Assembly (NCBI GenBank): GCA_015039315.1
Contig: WIDE01000178.1
Location: forward strand, 18,086-42,913
Reading direction: 5' to 3'
Length of the DNA stretch: 24,828 bases
From: Clavulina sp. PMI_390
Taxonomy: Eukaryota > Basidiomycota > Agaricomycetes > Cantharellales > Hydnaceae
Shown: positions 9,558 through 22,761 of the stretch, one piece after another
Position numbering within the stretch: position 1 is the first letter of the stretch
How the letters are laid out: each line of letters opens with the position of its first letter
Made by a program: the position numbers and the translations under genes
The notes under the pieces: generated by a model
Seen by the model: the letters and a program-made list of their open reading frames with translations, nothing else
Databases searched by the model: none
What the model was told of the DNA's origin: nothing

Positions 9558-12500
9558 CATCATGTAAGAGGTCGTGTAAAATATACCCCTAGAGTAGAGA
9601 CGCCTCGCGCGGAAAATAGAATGTATTGAATTAGTATATCAGCGCGCGTGGAGTGACGCGTGGTAGCCTCGTGTTGTCGTGCGAGAGTGATAACGGATCA
9701 AAGAGTCAATCGAGCAAGCTTGCTGAGATACGGGACGTACCTACGTCGACCGATGAGATCGAGCGAGATCCCTGGGCCGCGCTGACAGGTGCGGCGGATC
9801 GACGGAGTGTCAATCAGGTGGTCAATCTAGTGATCGACCGAGAGCGTGCTTCTAGCACACCGAGACAACCGATCTAGGAGGATCGGTTGGAGCGAGCGAG
9901 AGAGGAACGAAAAAAGAGAAAGAGAGCGAGAAAGAGAGTGAGCGAGAAATTAGACAAGAAATCAGACGGGGTTCACGGGGTAAAGACTGTTCGATTTGAG
10001 ACTATCCTAAGTATCCTAGTATATATACTAACATGAGGCTGGCAGGTCGCTCGACATTATATGTGAGCCTCGGACGTGCTCAGCGAAGCTTTGATGTTCG
10101 AGCGACCTCTCGGCCGAAGGGCAAACGGCGCGTTCGTTCGAGGCGAAGGAGAACGGAAAATGTACGGAAAATAGCTACTCTAAAGGAATTCGAAGGCTGT
10201 TCGACTATGGCCTTGCATAGTTTGAATACCATCCCTTACACATCAGGAGAGAACGCTACAGAGAACACAGCACCTTGATGGCCTCGTAATGGATACCCTT
10301 TGGCAGTCTGAGAGTCTATGTCCCAGAGCTGGACTGTAAAATCTCTAGAGCCAGATGCAAGCATTGTTCCATCAGGAGAGAAGGCTACAGAGAACACAGC
10401 ATCATTATGGCCACTTAGTGGCCTCCCCTTGGCTGTCTGAGACTGCACATCCCATAGTACAACATTGCCATCATAAGAGCCTGAGGCAATGATTGTTCCT
10501 CTGGGAGAGAATGCCACAGATTGCACCCAAGCCCCAGGGTTTCTTAGTTGATCATCCCCATATGTCCAAGACTGTACATCCCACAGTTGAATGGTTTCAT
10601 CAGTGGATAGGGAGGCCAGCAGTGTTCCATCTGGAGAGACTGTCACAGAGCACACCCCATCATGATGTACTCTTAGTGGATCTCCAATGGCTAACTTGGA
10701 CTGTACATCCCAAATCTGAATTGCCTCATTAGCAGAGCTGGAAGCAAGGAGTGCACCATTGGGAGAAAAAGCCACCAATGTTACAGTAGCAGTGTGGCCT
10801 ATCAGTGGGCTTCCCCTGGCTGTCTGAGATTGCACATTCCAAAGCCAAATACTATCGTCATCAGAGCCGCTGGCAAGGAATGCCCCATTAGGAGAAAATG
10901 CTACTGACTGCACAGAGCCTGTATGACCCTTCAGTGGGTCTCCCTTTGGCGTCTTAGACTGCATATTCCAGAGCTGAATAGTTCCGTCATTGCACCCAGA
11001 GGCAAAAAATAAACCATCAGCAGAGAATGCCAAGGCTGACACAGTATCACTTTGACCTCTCAGTGGATCTCCTTTGGCTGGTTGGGACTGTGTGTCCCAG
11101 AGCCAGACAGTCCGATCATATGAGCCTGAAGCAAGAACTGTTCCATCAGCAGAGAATGCCAAAGATCTTACAGAACCACTGTGGCCAATTAGTGGATCGC
11201 CCTTGGCAGCCTGGGAGTATACATCCCAGAGCTGGATTGTCTTGTCACTAGAGCCAGAGCCAAGCAGTGCTCCATCAGGAGAGAACACCACAGTTGACAC
11301 AGCACCTGTATGACCAATTGGCTGATGCTTGTACTGCTGTCCAGTTGGGCTATCCCAAAGTAGAACAGCTCCATCAGACAATCCTACGCCCACCACACCA
11401 TATCTGGATATTGCCATACTCTGCACAGCAGACTGGTGTCGTAATACATGCCTCAGTGCAGGCCATTTACCCAAATTCCCTGATGAAATTGACATTGTTT
11501 TTTTGAACTGTTCAGACAGTGCATGCAGTGGGGAGGATCTGGGAATGAATGGAACAGCACTCAGGTAGATATGAGGTACACTCTGTGTTATTGGTATAGC
11601 ATGATGGGTTGAAAAGTGCAATGCCTCTAAAACATATTCTAGAATCCTAGGATTTGCCTTTATATTATTCAACTTGAGTCTCCTTTTCCAACCACAAAGC
11701 ATTAAAACACACACCTGAGCAGATATCAATGAGAGACTTTGCACTGGGGATGCACCAGTGAGGCTCATCACCTCCAGCCAATATAGAAACTGATCTGTGG
11801 AGAGAAGAGACTTGACTGCGTCCAGGGTCCTGGGAGCAATATCTTTTGATGCCTGCAGATGAGAAGCCCAATAATGGCATGCATATGATAATGTTTGACC
11901 AATTTTCTCCTGGATCTGCATATCCAACCCTGGGATGGAAGAGTTTGGGAGGAATGAAGTAGGGAGCTTGCAAATGTTAAAAATTAACTTCCTTTCTCCA
12001 GACTGCATGATTGCAAAGCAGCTTTCTGTGAGAATTTGGTGCATCTTGCTGACATCAATCCAGTATTTGGGATTACTAGTGGGATTCTGAAGAAAGTCAA
12101 GAAAAGATGTATGGAGAGGAAGAAGTGGTGGTCCATTGGCACTGCTGACCCTGGTCCCAGTAATCAGAGAAGATAAGCAGCCAAGAAGTACCCCTACAAC
12201 ATGCTCTGGATTTTCAAGATGGTAATGCAATGAAAGATGGGCATGTAAAAGCTGGAGCATTGTGTGTAAAGATATAGGTTTCTTCACTACAACAAGCACC
12301 CCTAGCAGCAATCTGGGAATTTCCAAGGCCCTTGAATCAGATTGACCAAATTGAGCATCCATGACAGTACTATACAAATTGTCAAGGCTACTGGTAGCCC
12401 CAAAGCTAGAAAGAGTGTTTCTTAGCCGTTCATAAGGGAGCACTGCTTGATTCCCATCATCATGATTTACAATATGATGGCAGGCAGTAGAGGCCCATTG

Positions 12501-14708
12501 GAAGGACAGCTGAGCTCTCTCAGCAAGCTGGGCCAGCTGCTCTGAATCAGCATTCAGAAGGGGTCCCTCCAGCATGTATTTGATATACTGGTGAATGTCA
12601 TCTTTAGTGGACTGGTTGGGAAGGTCATCCATATAGAGCTTGGATACATTAGGCAGCTGTGGTGACATTTTTATAATCTGCACAATGTCAGGCTCAGGCC
12701 GTGTTGTGATCAGGATGCGGACAGTGGATGGGAGATTGACTGCAAGGCTAGCAAGTGATGTCAGAAGCTTCCTGCGTACTGCAGTCCGTCCAGACTCATC
12801 CAATGCATCAATAATTATTACAATAGGAGTCAGAGTTTTGGAGTCCCCTTTAAGTAGAGGGAGAAGGAATCTCTCAAGTTGCTCTGTAGGATCCTCACTC
12901 CTCTGCTGAAGATCTTTAGCAGATCTCACAAGGGTCAGAAGCTGTGCTTCAATCCCAGCATTCTGAGCAGCAAGTTGGAGTGCAATGGTAGTGAACAGAT
13001 TTGATGGATTGAGATCATGTTGTTTGGGTGCCTCAAAGCGGTAGTATGCAGTGCACACACTAGCACTGTGAAGATATTTGGCAAGGCTGACAGCAATAGA
13101 TGATTTGCCAGAGCCAGCCACTCCCAGAAGCCATAGAACACTGGTCTCTGTGAGACTAAGGGTGTTTGGAACAGATGAGTTGGGAAGTGAGTTCAGTGTA
13201 ATACACACAGATCCTCCAACAGCCCAGGCTTGGAGACCATCCAAGATAGCAGTACGAGTACCAGGAAGGCATCCCCTATCACTGCCATCATGGAGTGCAA
13301 TAGCTGCATAGACTGCGCATGGAAGGGCAGAGAACACACTATCTTTCACTGTATTTTATTGTTCATCAACTATGTTGAACCCTCTAGTCTGGAGATGAAA
13401 CCCACCAAGGTGTTCCACATCCTTTTTAATGGTCTGCACATCAGCAAAGGTATCTGCTGCTGAAGCTGTGTTGAGCCAAGAGCAGAGTTCACTGAACCTC
13501 TGGATAAGAGCATCAGCATCTTGCTGAAAGGATGTGAAATATGTAGGGCACTTTAGTCCAGCTGGGAAAAGAGTACTATGTTTAATTACAAATACAGCCC
13601 AATAGTGAAGGGGATCTTACACTTCTTCTTATGCTCAGCATAGGTTCTAACAACTGTAGCTGCCTGCTGTATCTTCAGCAGAATGCTCTCCACTTTGTGG
13701 TACACCATATGCTCCTGCTTCTGGGAGGAAGCATACTGTGCAGTCAGGAGGCACAGCTCATTCATGGAGCTGAGCATAGCCCCCATTCTTTCATCAACAA
13801 GAGCACTAGCTTTCACAATTGTGTAGGCACCATTGAGCACATCCACAACCACTTTAGCAATTGGATGGACCTAGATTCCATATATTCAGTCTCATAAGAG
13901 GTATTAATCAAACAATAGAGCTTACTTCTGCAAGCAGACCACCAAGCTTTAGAAAGCCTTCCACAGCAGAAATTGTGCCTGGGAATGCAGCACCAAAGTC
14001 TGTTGTGAACTGAGTCAAGTTGTTGGACTGGCTAACAGTGCTATCAATGATGCCATAGACCTGGGTGCTGTGCTCCTGCAATGCAACAAGGGTCTTTTGG
14101 GCTTCTCCCATAGCTGCGGATGCTTCTTGATGTAGGCCCATCATGGTGCCTGATTCAGAAGCAGCTTGTGGTTGGATGACCATACCCACCCCAATCATAC
14201 CATCAATTTGATCTGCAAGAAATTGTAGATAAACCCCAGTATGAAAGCATATCTGAAGAACTAATGCAAACCTTCAAGATGCTGGTCACCTAAGCAACTA
14301 ACTTTGTGAGAAGAAAGTGGGCTCCAGGGAAGGATAGGGAGCGTGCGCTCCTGGATGGTAATTACAATAGTCTGAGGGAGTGACGTGAAGAATCTGGTTT
14401 ATCCAGATGGTGTAAGATGGCGTGAGGTGAAGATATCAAGCATGCGTACAACCTTTTGATCGACAGTGGTGCCCATTCAATGCTTCCGGCAATTGACGCC
14501 TTGATTTTGTGAGTAGCCACTGTTGAGACGGTGTGGACATCGGAAGGGCTCCATTCGACGCGAGCGCGGTACAAGCGCGATTTCTTGATCTTATCACTCA
14601 TATATAACACATCTGCAGATCGCCTCATGATCAGCACAGCAACCAGGCTCAACTGAACAAGAACACCATACGTCTAATTTCAAACGAAGCTGATGAAGCT
14701 GGATCCAT
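8719..14708 (-). CDS. NWD gene 2: NACHT-WD40 NLR-like receptor, split by a solo LTR
   Basis: Seven exons on the minus strand: 14708-14672, 14612-14453, 14393-14272, 14212-13926, 13870-13621, 13561-13406, and 13348-10241 continuing at 9557-8719 across an LTR. Introns are 55-59 nt with GT/AG ends, and every phase joins in frame. Without the LTR and one target duplication the frame is 1652 codons. Order: C2-like N-terminus (about 1-105), helical domain (about 110-330), NACHT with Walker A GVAGSGKSS (413-421), Walker B IVIIIDALDE (513-522) and ITTRP (551-555), then about 14 WD40 repeats of 43 residues (from about 970) and a conserved tail. As it stands, translation ends at a TAA supplied by the LTR terminus, giving about 1374 residues with nine and a half repeats. 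By family knowledge, such STAND NTPases sense non-self or invaders through the WD40 propeller; the ligand is unknown. The gene body is CpG-depleted and the first exons are CpG-rich. Confidence 0.82.
9563..10240. mobile_element. Solo LTR, family 1, inside NWD gene 2
   Basis: A 678-bp insertion with ends TGTAAGAGG and CCCTTACA and a perfect 5-bp duplication CATCA (9558-9562 and 10241-10245). Removing the element and one duplication restores the WD40 reading frame exactly. It is rich in CpG (for example 9601-9660 and 9730-9800), unlike the CpG-poor gene on both sides and unlike its relative at 6251-6908, so it looks young. A TATATATA box lies near 10020. It carries no coding region of its own. 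Confidence 0.88.
10241..11435 (-). repeat. WD40 repeat array of gene 2, first part
   Basis: Nine complete repeats and the start of a tenth with a 43-residue (129-bp) period, pattern VAFSPDG..LASGS.D.TIQLWD. The repeats are diverged from one another in both sequence and core positions (for example LGSGSSDKT, FASGCNDGT, ASLSTDETI), unlike the near-identical array of gene 3. Two seven-bladed propellers would account for all fourteen repeats. Confidence 0.75.
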
Positions 14709-15041
14709 GCTAGGTAGTGCTTTGTGCCGTGTTGTTCTGAGGGTTCACGGATCGTCAAGAGGGATGCAAAGCTGTGCCTTTACGTGCGCAAACAAACACG
14801 GCCACACGACAGTTTGATCAACTGTTTCTATACACCACCTTTGGCTCGGTTCCAAAATGTCCAAATCCACCGCAGGTAGTCACCCAAAATAAGATGATTA
14901 CATCCATCGTGCGTCAACTAGCATGGGTGTAACCAACTTTTCGGAGTAATCTTTGAGTTGACGCTAAGTTCATGTCGGTCACTAATTACAGTTGACGTGC
15001 TGGATTGAGGAAGGGCCTGAACATTTGAAACCAAGAAGCAC
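14709..15041. other. Intergenic upstream of NWD gene 2
   Basis: Aligns with 240-575 of unit A. Apart from the conserved block close to the NWD start I see no gene or RNA here. Confidence 0.5.
14742..14815 (-). promoter_or_regulatory. Conserved upstream block of NWD gene 2
   Basis: Lies 34-107 nt upstream of the start codon and is nearly identical to 277-340 upstream of gene 1. CpG-rich. Probable promoter or 5'UTR element shared by the NWD paralogues; inferred from conservation only. Confidence 0.35.
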
Positions 15042-15043
15042 TA

Positions 15044-15544
15044 GGGGGGTTCAAAGTTGAATTTTACGATCTCTTAATGGGTTCTTTACAGGAAATTTTA
15101 AGCCGCTAAGAAAGCGTTAAGGAAGCGTTAAGAGAGCGTTAAGAGACCATTTGGAGCTCTGGAGCTCCAAACCGATCTCTTAACAAACCTCTTAATCAGG
15201 ATTTTCTTAAGCGGTCTCAAATGAGCCCGAAACATCACTGCTGGCGGCCTTGCAATACCTGTCGACGGATCACCGCAGCCCGCATCCCTGAGCTCTCCAG
15301 CGCGGTTCTCCCATTCTGACGCAAGGGTCCCGCCAGGGATTGCAAATCGGTTTCACCCCCAGTTGAGCCCATGGAGGGGTGGCCCGAGGTTCGGACAACC
15401 TTTAAGAGCCCTTTAAGTGGCGCTAAGAGAGTTGGCGAGAGGAGCGTTCATGATAGCGGTATCTTATCGGGCTCATTTATGAGGCCGCTTAGAAATCGTT
15501 AAAACTCTCGTTAAGAGGCCATTAAGAGCAACATTGAACCCCCC
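15044..15544. mobile_element. MITE-like nonautonomous DNA transposon, 501 bp
   Basis: Terminal inverted repeats GGGGGGTTCAA (15044-15054) and TTGAACCCCCC (15534-15544), similar further inward to about 17 bp, flanked by TA on both sides (15042-15043 and 15545-15546). TA duplication is typical of Tc1/mariner-type elements. It has no coding capacity. Unit A has an uninterrupted alignment across this point (near 570-575), giving an empty site. The interior holds an 11-bp tandem motif AGCGTTAAGAG (15113-15145), a 9-bp-arm palindrome (15151-15170) and many CTTAA/TTAAG words near both ends. Confidence 0.85.
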
Positions 15545-15546
15545 TA

Positions 15547-15874
15547 ATGAATGTGAACCGAAAGCAGCCATATGGAGTTTCCCTCGGCGCCCGACGTAAG
15601 TTCCCATGTTTCTTCCAGATTGCACATGGCGCTGCGTCGGCGGAGCCACGTTTGACTCGTAGCCATACCTTTCCTAACCCCCCACAGAGGATTGTTGCAT
15701 CACTTTTACCTCTCTACTATCATCACATTGGAAATTTTGTAGTCAACAAAATAAATGAACGGAACACTAGTTGTGGTCCGGATATGAAGAATCAAGAGAG
15801 TAGAACACTCAAGGGAATTGGCACATACGAGAAGCGTATTGGAATCAGAAGGGAAGAAAAATGAAGCAGTTGCC
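15547..15874. other. Spacer between MITE and MFS pseudogene
   Basis: Partly aligned with 575-900 of unit A (for example the shared CATATGGAGTTTCCCTC-like word at 15569 and 589). It should contain the old 3' flank of the MFS gene. The plus-strand frame 15547-15864 has no recognisable product. Confidence 0.45.
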
Positions 15875-18270
15875 CTATACAGCGCTCGAGGGGTTTCCCT
15901 CGGTGTTAGCGGCGGCAGGTGTGGTCAGGGGCTGACCTGTATTTGCTTTCTTGGGTGGACGGCGTCGTGTACCCAAGAGAAGCTCGATGCCATAGACCAG
16001 GTACATGAACGAACCACGATAGCGGGGTCCATATCCAACCGGCTTCTTCTTTTTTTTTTTGCTGTCGCCGTCGTCGGTGCACCGCCATCGGGATCCACGA
16101 TCGGTCCCTTGGTATCTCCACCGCTGACATGTAATCAGCAACTCTTTCTTCTCCTTCTCCTTCTCCTTCCTCTCCCTCTCCGCCCGATCCGTATCCACGA
16201 TATTGCCCAACAAGAACACCGCCAGTGCGCTCAGAGCGCACCACGGGAGCAAGCTATAGAACGACCATTTCACACCGTAGTTGTAGGCGTCACACACGAT
16301 TTGTTGCAGGTTTACCGGAAGCTGAGCGATACCAGGGCCGGATGACTGCTTGCCACCCTCAGACACGAGGCTTTGTGCGATAGTGAGCGCATCTTGCAAG
16401 GAGAGTGAGCCACTCTTGACGAGCCCGAGGATGTAGGAGCGCAGCTTGGACTGGAGCACTGCGGAGAGCTGCGCGAGTCCAATCGTCCCGCCCGCAGTTC
16501 GGAACTATCAGGGTGGTAGAGACATCAGAGAGGGATGATGTGATTGAATTTGGAGTAGGTCGCAATGGGTCAGATTATTGACAGAGTCTTCGGATGAACG
16601 GAGAGTGGCTCACAAAGAGATGCATTGTAGTCAGCGGCGAGCTCCGTTCTTTGGGCAGCAAGAACCGAGGCTGCATTTCGAGCGTGCCCATAGAGAAGCC
16701 GATACCTGCGCCGCACATGGCGAGGAAGCCATTGATCTGGCCGTGGTTGTTTTCAGAAATGGCGTTGGCAAGTAACCCGGCGCCGACGGCCTGCACGACC
16801 TGGCCAAGCATGATTGGGAAGCGAGGCTATCAAGAGAGGGAGACAAGAAACGGGAGGCAATGAGAAGAGGTAGTTAAATTTTTGGATGTCATGATAGTAC
16901 AACGCCGTCAAACGTACCTGCCGCTACCAGCTGATCATCGCAGCAGCTACCCAAACACCACCACCGATACCAGGCGTCAGGTAAACGAGCCGGATACCTA
17001 GGGCGACAGCCGATGATAAGTGATCGTCCAGAGATAATTCAAGATCTGACCCATGCTCACCTGTCTTGGTGTTCTGGAACCCAGCAACGGTATTCCAACG
17101 TACAGCAAGGAAGTAGAGACCGCTAAGTATGACCATCCTGCTAGTGAATGCGCCAAAAAAGACAACTGGAATTTGATGGTTCTTGAAGATCCAGAGCGGG
17201 ATCATTCGACTCGTATGCGCGATTGGGCGAGGAGGAATCTTTAGGTCCTCCGTCATACCATCCGCTCGAGCCTTCAAGATGGGCGTCTTGCCGTCCGGTC
17301 CGGACCGCACATCATACTGGCCTAGGTAGGGCTCCCACACGATACAAGCGACGACGAGTATGCCTCTAATCGTTATGCATGCGATGACTTTGGCTTCGTT
17401 CCATGATTCCGTTGACCCCCATGACAGGCCGATGAGGAAGACAATGGCTCCTGATATAAAGAGGAAGGCGCCGACCCGGTCAATGCGGGAGAGCTGGAAT
17501 GCGAGGGCTGAAAGACGGGATGTGGGAGTGTAGGTGGGCCATTCAGGTAGGTTATTGTGCGCATCGGGGATCGAGCCATTGTGATCGTTGCGAACGGTGA
17601 CGAAAGCGAGGATAAAGCCCAAGAGGATGATCTGAGGGCACGAGGAGAGAAAAGAAGAGGGTTAGCGCAGTTGGTGCCCATTTTGGTATGCCCAGAAGAC
17701 GTACAGGGAGATTGATAGTGAAAATCCATCGGAAATTGACTGACGACAGCGCGCCGCCGATAATAGGGCCTAGGGATGGGAAACAAGAGGTTGAGCCACG
17801 TGCGATACGATAGTCCGACTCTTAAAGAAGACGGACCTGTGGAATAACCGATGGTGAAGAGAAGTGAGGGAACCGCGACACGAAGCATGTGGGTGGTGAG
17901 GGTCTGGTTATCCGCCATGACGACACGGACAAGCCAGCGGGAGCGTTTGACAATCGAGAGCGAAGCACAGAGTGAGAATGCCCTGGCCCACAGCGAGGAG
18001 GAATGCAGCGCCAATGCCTGCTATTCCACGTCCAGCCAAGACAGCTGCCATATTCTGCGCAGCGGTCGAGAAAACAGAGCCAAGGAAGAACATGGCGAAA
18101 CCAAATCGTCTAGTAGGAGAAGAGCGCAGGTCATTAGCAGGGGGGCCGGCTATGAGAAGAGACCGTGAACCCACAGTGTGCTATAACGGCCAGGGATGTC
18201 TGCGATATCCGAGCAAAGAGGGAGGAATGTCGTGCTAGTGAGGAGATAACTTGTCCCAACCCATGTCTAT
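15875..18270 (-). pseudogene. DHA2-type MFS transporter, recently disabled, unit B
   Basis: Multi-exon proton-coupled transporter of the 14-helix drug-resistance type. Minus-strand pieces in order: TWVGTSYLLTSTTFLPL (about 18270-18220), FGFAMFFLGSVFSTAAQNMA and GRGIAGIGAAFLLAVG (about 18110-17985), the antiporter motif GYSTGPIIGGALS with NFRWIFTINLP (across the 17770-17836 intron), an exon 17631-17061, and exons 16997-16918, 16826-16614 and 16504-15875 ending in SKLRSYILGLVKSG and a charged tail. Introns 17632-17704, 16998-17060, 16827-16917 and 16505-16613 join in frame. Lesions: an in-frame TAG at 16926-16924 directly before RQ|PRFPIMLG; a lost donor after the GR motif near 18187 (TTATAG where GT is expected); no frame connection around 17990-17930; and no recognisable first exon. 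Substrate unknown. Probably nonfunctional, though much less decayed than unit A. Confidence 0.72.
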
Positions 18271-18690
18271 CCGCATGTGCAGTGACCAATAACGCAAGCA
18301 CTCATTCTCAGTATCGGCCGCTAGAAAGCTACGCAAGTGAGGGAGGTCGATTGCCTAGAGATCCAGTCCCCCAGGTGCAAGAGTGACCTGGCGTTGGGCG
18401 ACTTCGAGTGTGGGACTCACCAAAGCAAACAGGTCCCGAGTCGACCCCGCTCATCCGAAAGTGGCAACCTTCTTGCCTTGAACTCTTGACCCCTGTGTGT
18501 CGAGTGCAGACTACAAATGGCACGCCCTCGACGCATTTCTATCAATGCTATCTATTGCGTTGGAAGTACTAGTGGGGGAGGAGAAAGCTAGTCACCGTGT
18601 CCCCTTGGTTGAATAGTCGCAGACCTACTCTTGCTCAGGATTCTGGCGCGTCCTTTCCTTTCTGGCGGCCATATCAGACGATGCATGACA
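18271..18690. other. Spacer, possible remains of MFS 5' end
   Basis: Aligns with about 1870-2330 of unit A. The expected first transmembrane exon of the MFS gene should lie near 18300-18420 on the minus strand, but the only similar string (LDL, stop, AIDLP near 18350) is interrupted. No other gene seen. Confidence 0.4.
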
Positions 18691-19500
18691 TGTGGGTTCT
18701 ATCGCCCGTTGAGAGATGATTCCTACTAAGCACCCCGCCATGCCTTTCCTGCAGGCACTCGCATCACTCGTTGTGGCCATCCAGAACCCTCACCCCCACC
18801 TCAACAGCAATTCGCCCTCTGCCCCATCCTCATCGTTTGATGCTCGTCGGCTTGCACCTCTTCCTTCCTCTTCGTCACTACCATCAGCTGGCCTTGCCCT
18901 TAATCCAGGTCCTCCAGTGCTGCGTCCAATGATCCTTTGCGCAACTTCCAGGCTCTACCATCCCTTTCGTTGGCACATCCCGCCGTCCCACCTTGGCTGC
19001 GCTCCTAAGCGTCATACTCTTCTCCCAACAGCTCTCGTCTATTACCGTGTCCTCCTACACGCCTCCATTCGCGGCACTCACGGTCTTCATGGGCAGAGTC
19101 GACGTCGTGCTATCCTCAATGGCCAGCCACCACTCAGAACCCAGTTTGGCATATGCCTCGTTCAAGGATATCCTCCTACTTTCCTAACCCCAATCGTAGT
19201 TGACGCGCCCCGTCCTTGGTGCCAACTCGAACTGGGATCCCTCCAGGACGCCATCGCATCCGTGCTTACTCGACTCGTAGCCCAACTCGAAGCAGCAGCT
19301 ACTGCACCGACTTGCTCTATTGAGCACTTATGAGACGGTGGGCATAGTCACTCGCGCACAATGTAAGTCGTACATGATGCGTCTTCTGGTCTGATAGCTA
19401 CTTGTCGGGACTCATCTCATGCTATTGCCTCTCCAGAGCGCCGAACGTCCCGCAGTCTACGAAGGGCCTTCCCGCACACGACGCCGAGCAATGAGCCCGA
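18690..19500 (+). pseudogene. Tandem-duplicated 5' fragment of cap methyltransferase gene, unit B
   Basis: Parallel to 19700-20560: FLQALASLVV, NPHPHLNSNSPSAPSSS and PSSSSLPSAGLALNPGPP resemble FPQALTSPVL, PHPHHLNGDSPSSSTSA and PSSSSLASSSAGLALNLRLP of the downstream copy. The end, SVLTRLVAQLEAAATAPTCS, resembles AVSAQLDNN...AAPSYS. A 205-codon frame (18716-19333) survives, but the unit A copy is broken at other places. It lacks the catalytic region and is most likely noncoding debris. Confidence 0.6.
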
Positions 19501-19564
19501 GAAACTTCTCTGCCAGCCGCGGGGTAAGCATAACCCTGATCGAGATCTCCGTCCAATTGACCCT

Positions 19565-22161
<2,597 letters not shown>

Positions 22162-22590
22162 CCAATGTTTACACCAATGTGCTCCATACCTTGCACGATA
22201 TGGTTGCCTCGCCCGTTCCAACCTCCCATATGATTACCCACACCCTAAAACCCGCCGCGACGCCGCCCGTACCTATATCACTTCGCCACCCAATCTTCGT
22301 CTTGGTTCTTTTGTCTTTTGACTCATTCTTGACTCATTATGCTGCTTTTGTATTGTTCTCTATGATCCGTTTGCCCAACCGTACCTTACCCCACTGTACA
22401 CCCATTCATAGAGAGTTTTTTTTTTTTTTCCTTACTAGCCGTTTGACTTGCTTTCTTCTTTTCGGGTTTGGATCTGTCTATTAGCATGAAAAGTGAATTT
22501 GATTCATCAACTCAACCGTACTCAGGCCGCAAGCTAAAGTCTTGCCACTGTTCCTCCGAAGTATCTCGTTTTGGTAGGGGTTGAAGCGCA
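22162..22590. other. Duplicated 3' flank of cap methyltransferase
   Basis: Aligns with 5473-5770. Contains a pyrimidine-rich stretch and a run of about 14 T at 22416-22430. Bases 22480-22590 are the last CpG-rich part before the CpG-poor WD40 gene. No coding similarity. Confidence 0.5.
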
Positions 22591-22687
22591 CATGACACCT
22601 CTATGCTCATAAGTATGAACTATTGGATGTATCATATCACAGACACCATGCAAAATCTCTGGCTGAAGACATACTGGGCATAAGATC

Positions 22688-22693
22688 TTTATT
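22688..22693 (-). terminator. Possible poly(A) signal of NWD gene 3
   Basis: AATAAA on the minus strand, about 70 nt beyond the TAG stop of gene 3 (22764-22762). Fungal polyadenylation signals are loose, so this is suggestive only. Confidence 0.4.
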
Positions 22694-22761
22694 GAAATGT
22701 GCAATGGGAAATACATGGCTACTAAGAGGCTGAGAGGGGGAATTATTGAGCCACAAGCATA

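Noticed and set aside
13356..13358. In-frame TAA just upstream of the NACHT exon of gene 2
   Set aside because: A 57-nt intron (13405-13349, GTGGGT...ATACAG) of the same size as the gene's other introns removes it and joins the two sides in phase, so it is not a nonsense mutation.
14613..14671. Apparent frameshift near the start of gene 2 (stop after the ATG at 14708)
   Set aside because: Explained by a 59-nt intron with GTATGG donor and CTGCAG acceptor, mirrored by a 56-nt intron in unit A.
16050..16180. T-rich and CTT-type low-complexity tracts as a regulatory feature
   Set aside because: They lie in the Lys/Glu-rich C-terminal coding part of the MFS gene on the other strand; simple codon bias explains them.
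18716..19333. 205-codon plus-strand frame as an independent gene
   Set aside because: It resembles the N-terminus of the downstream methyltransferase copy and has no domain of its own; the unit A equivalent is broken.
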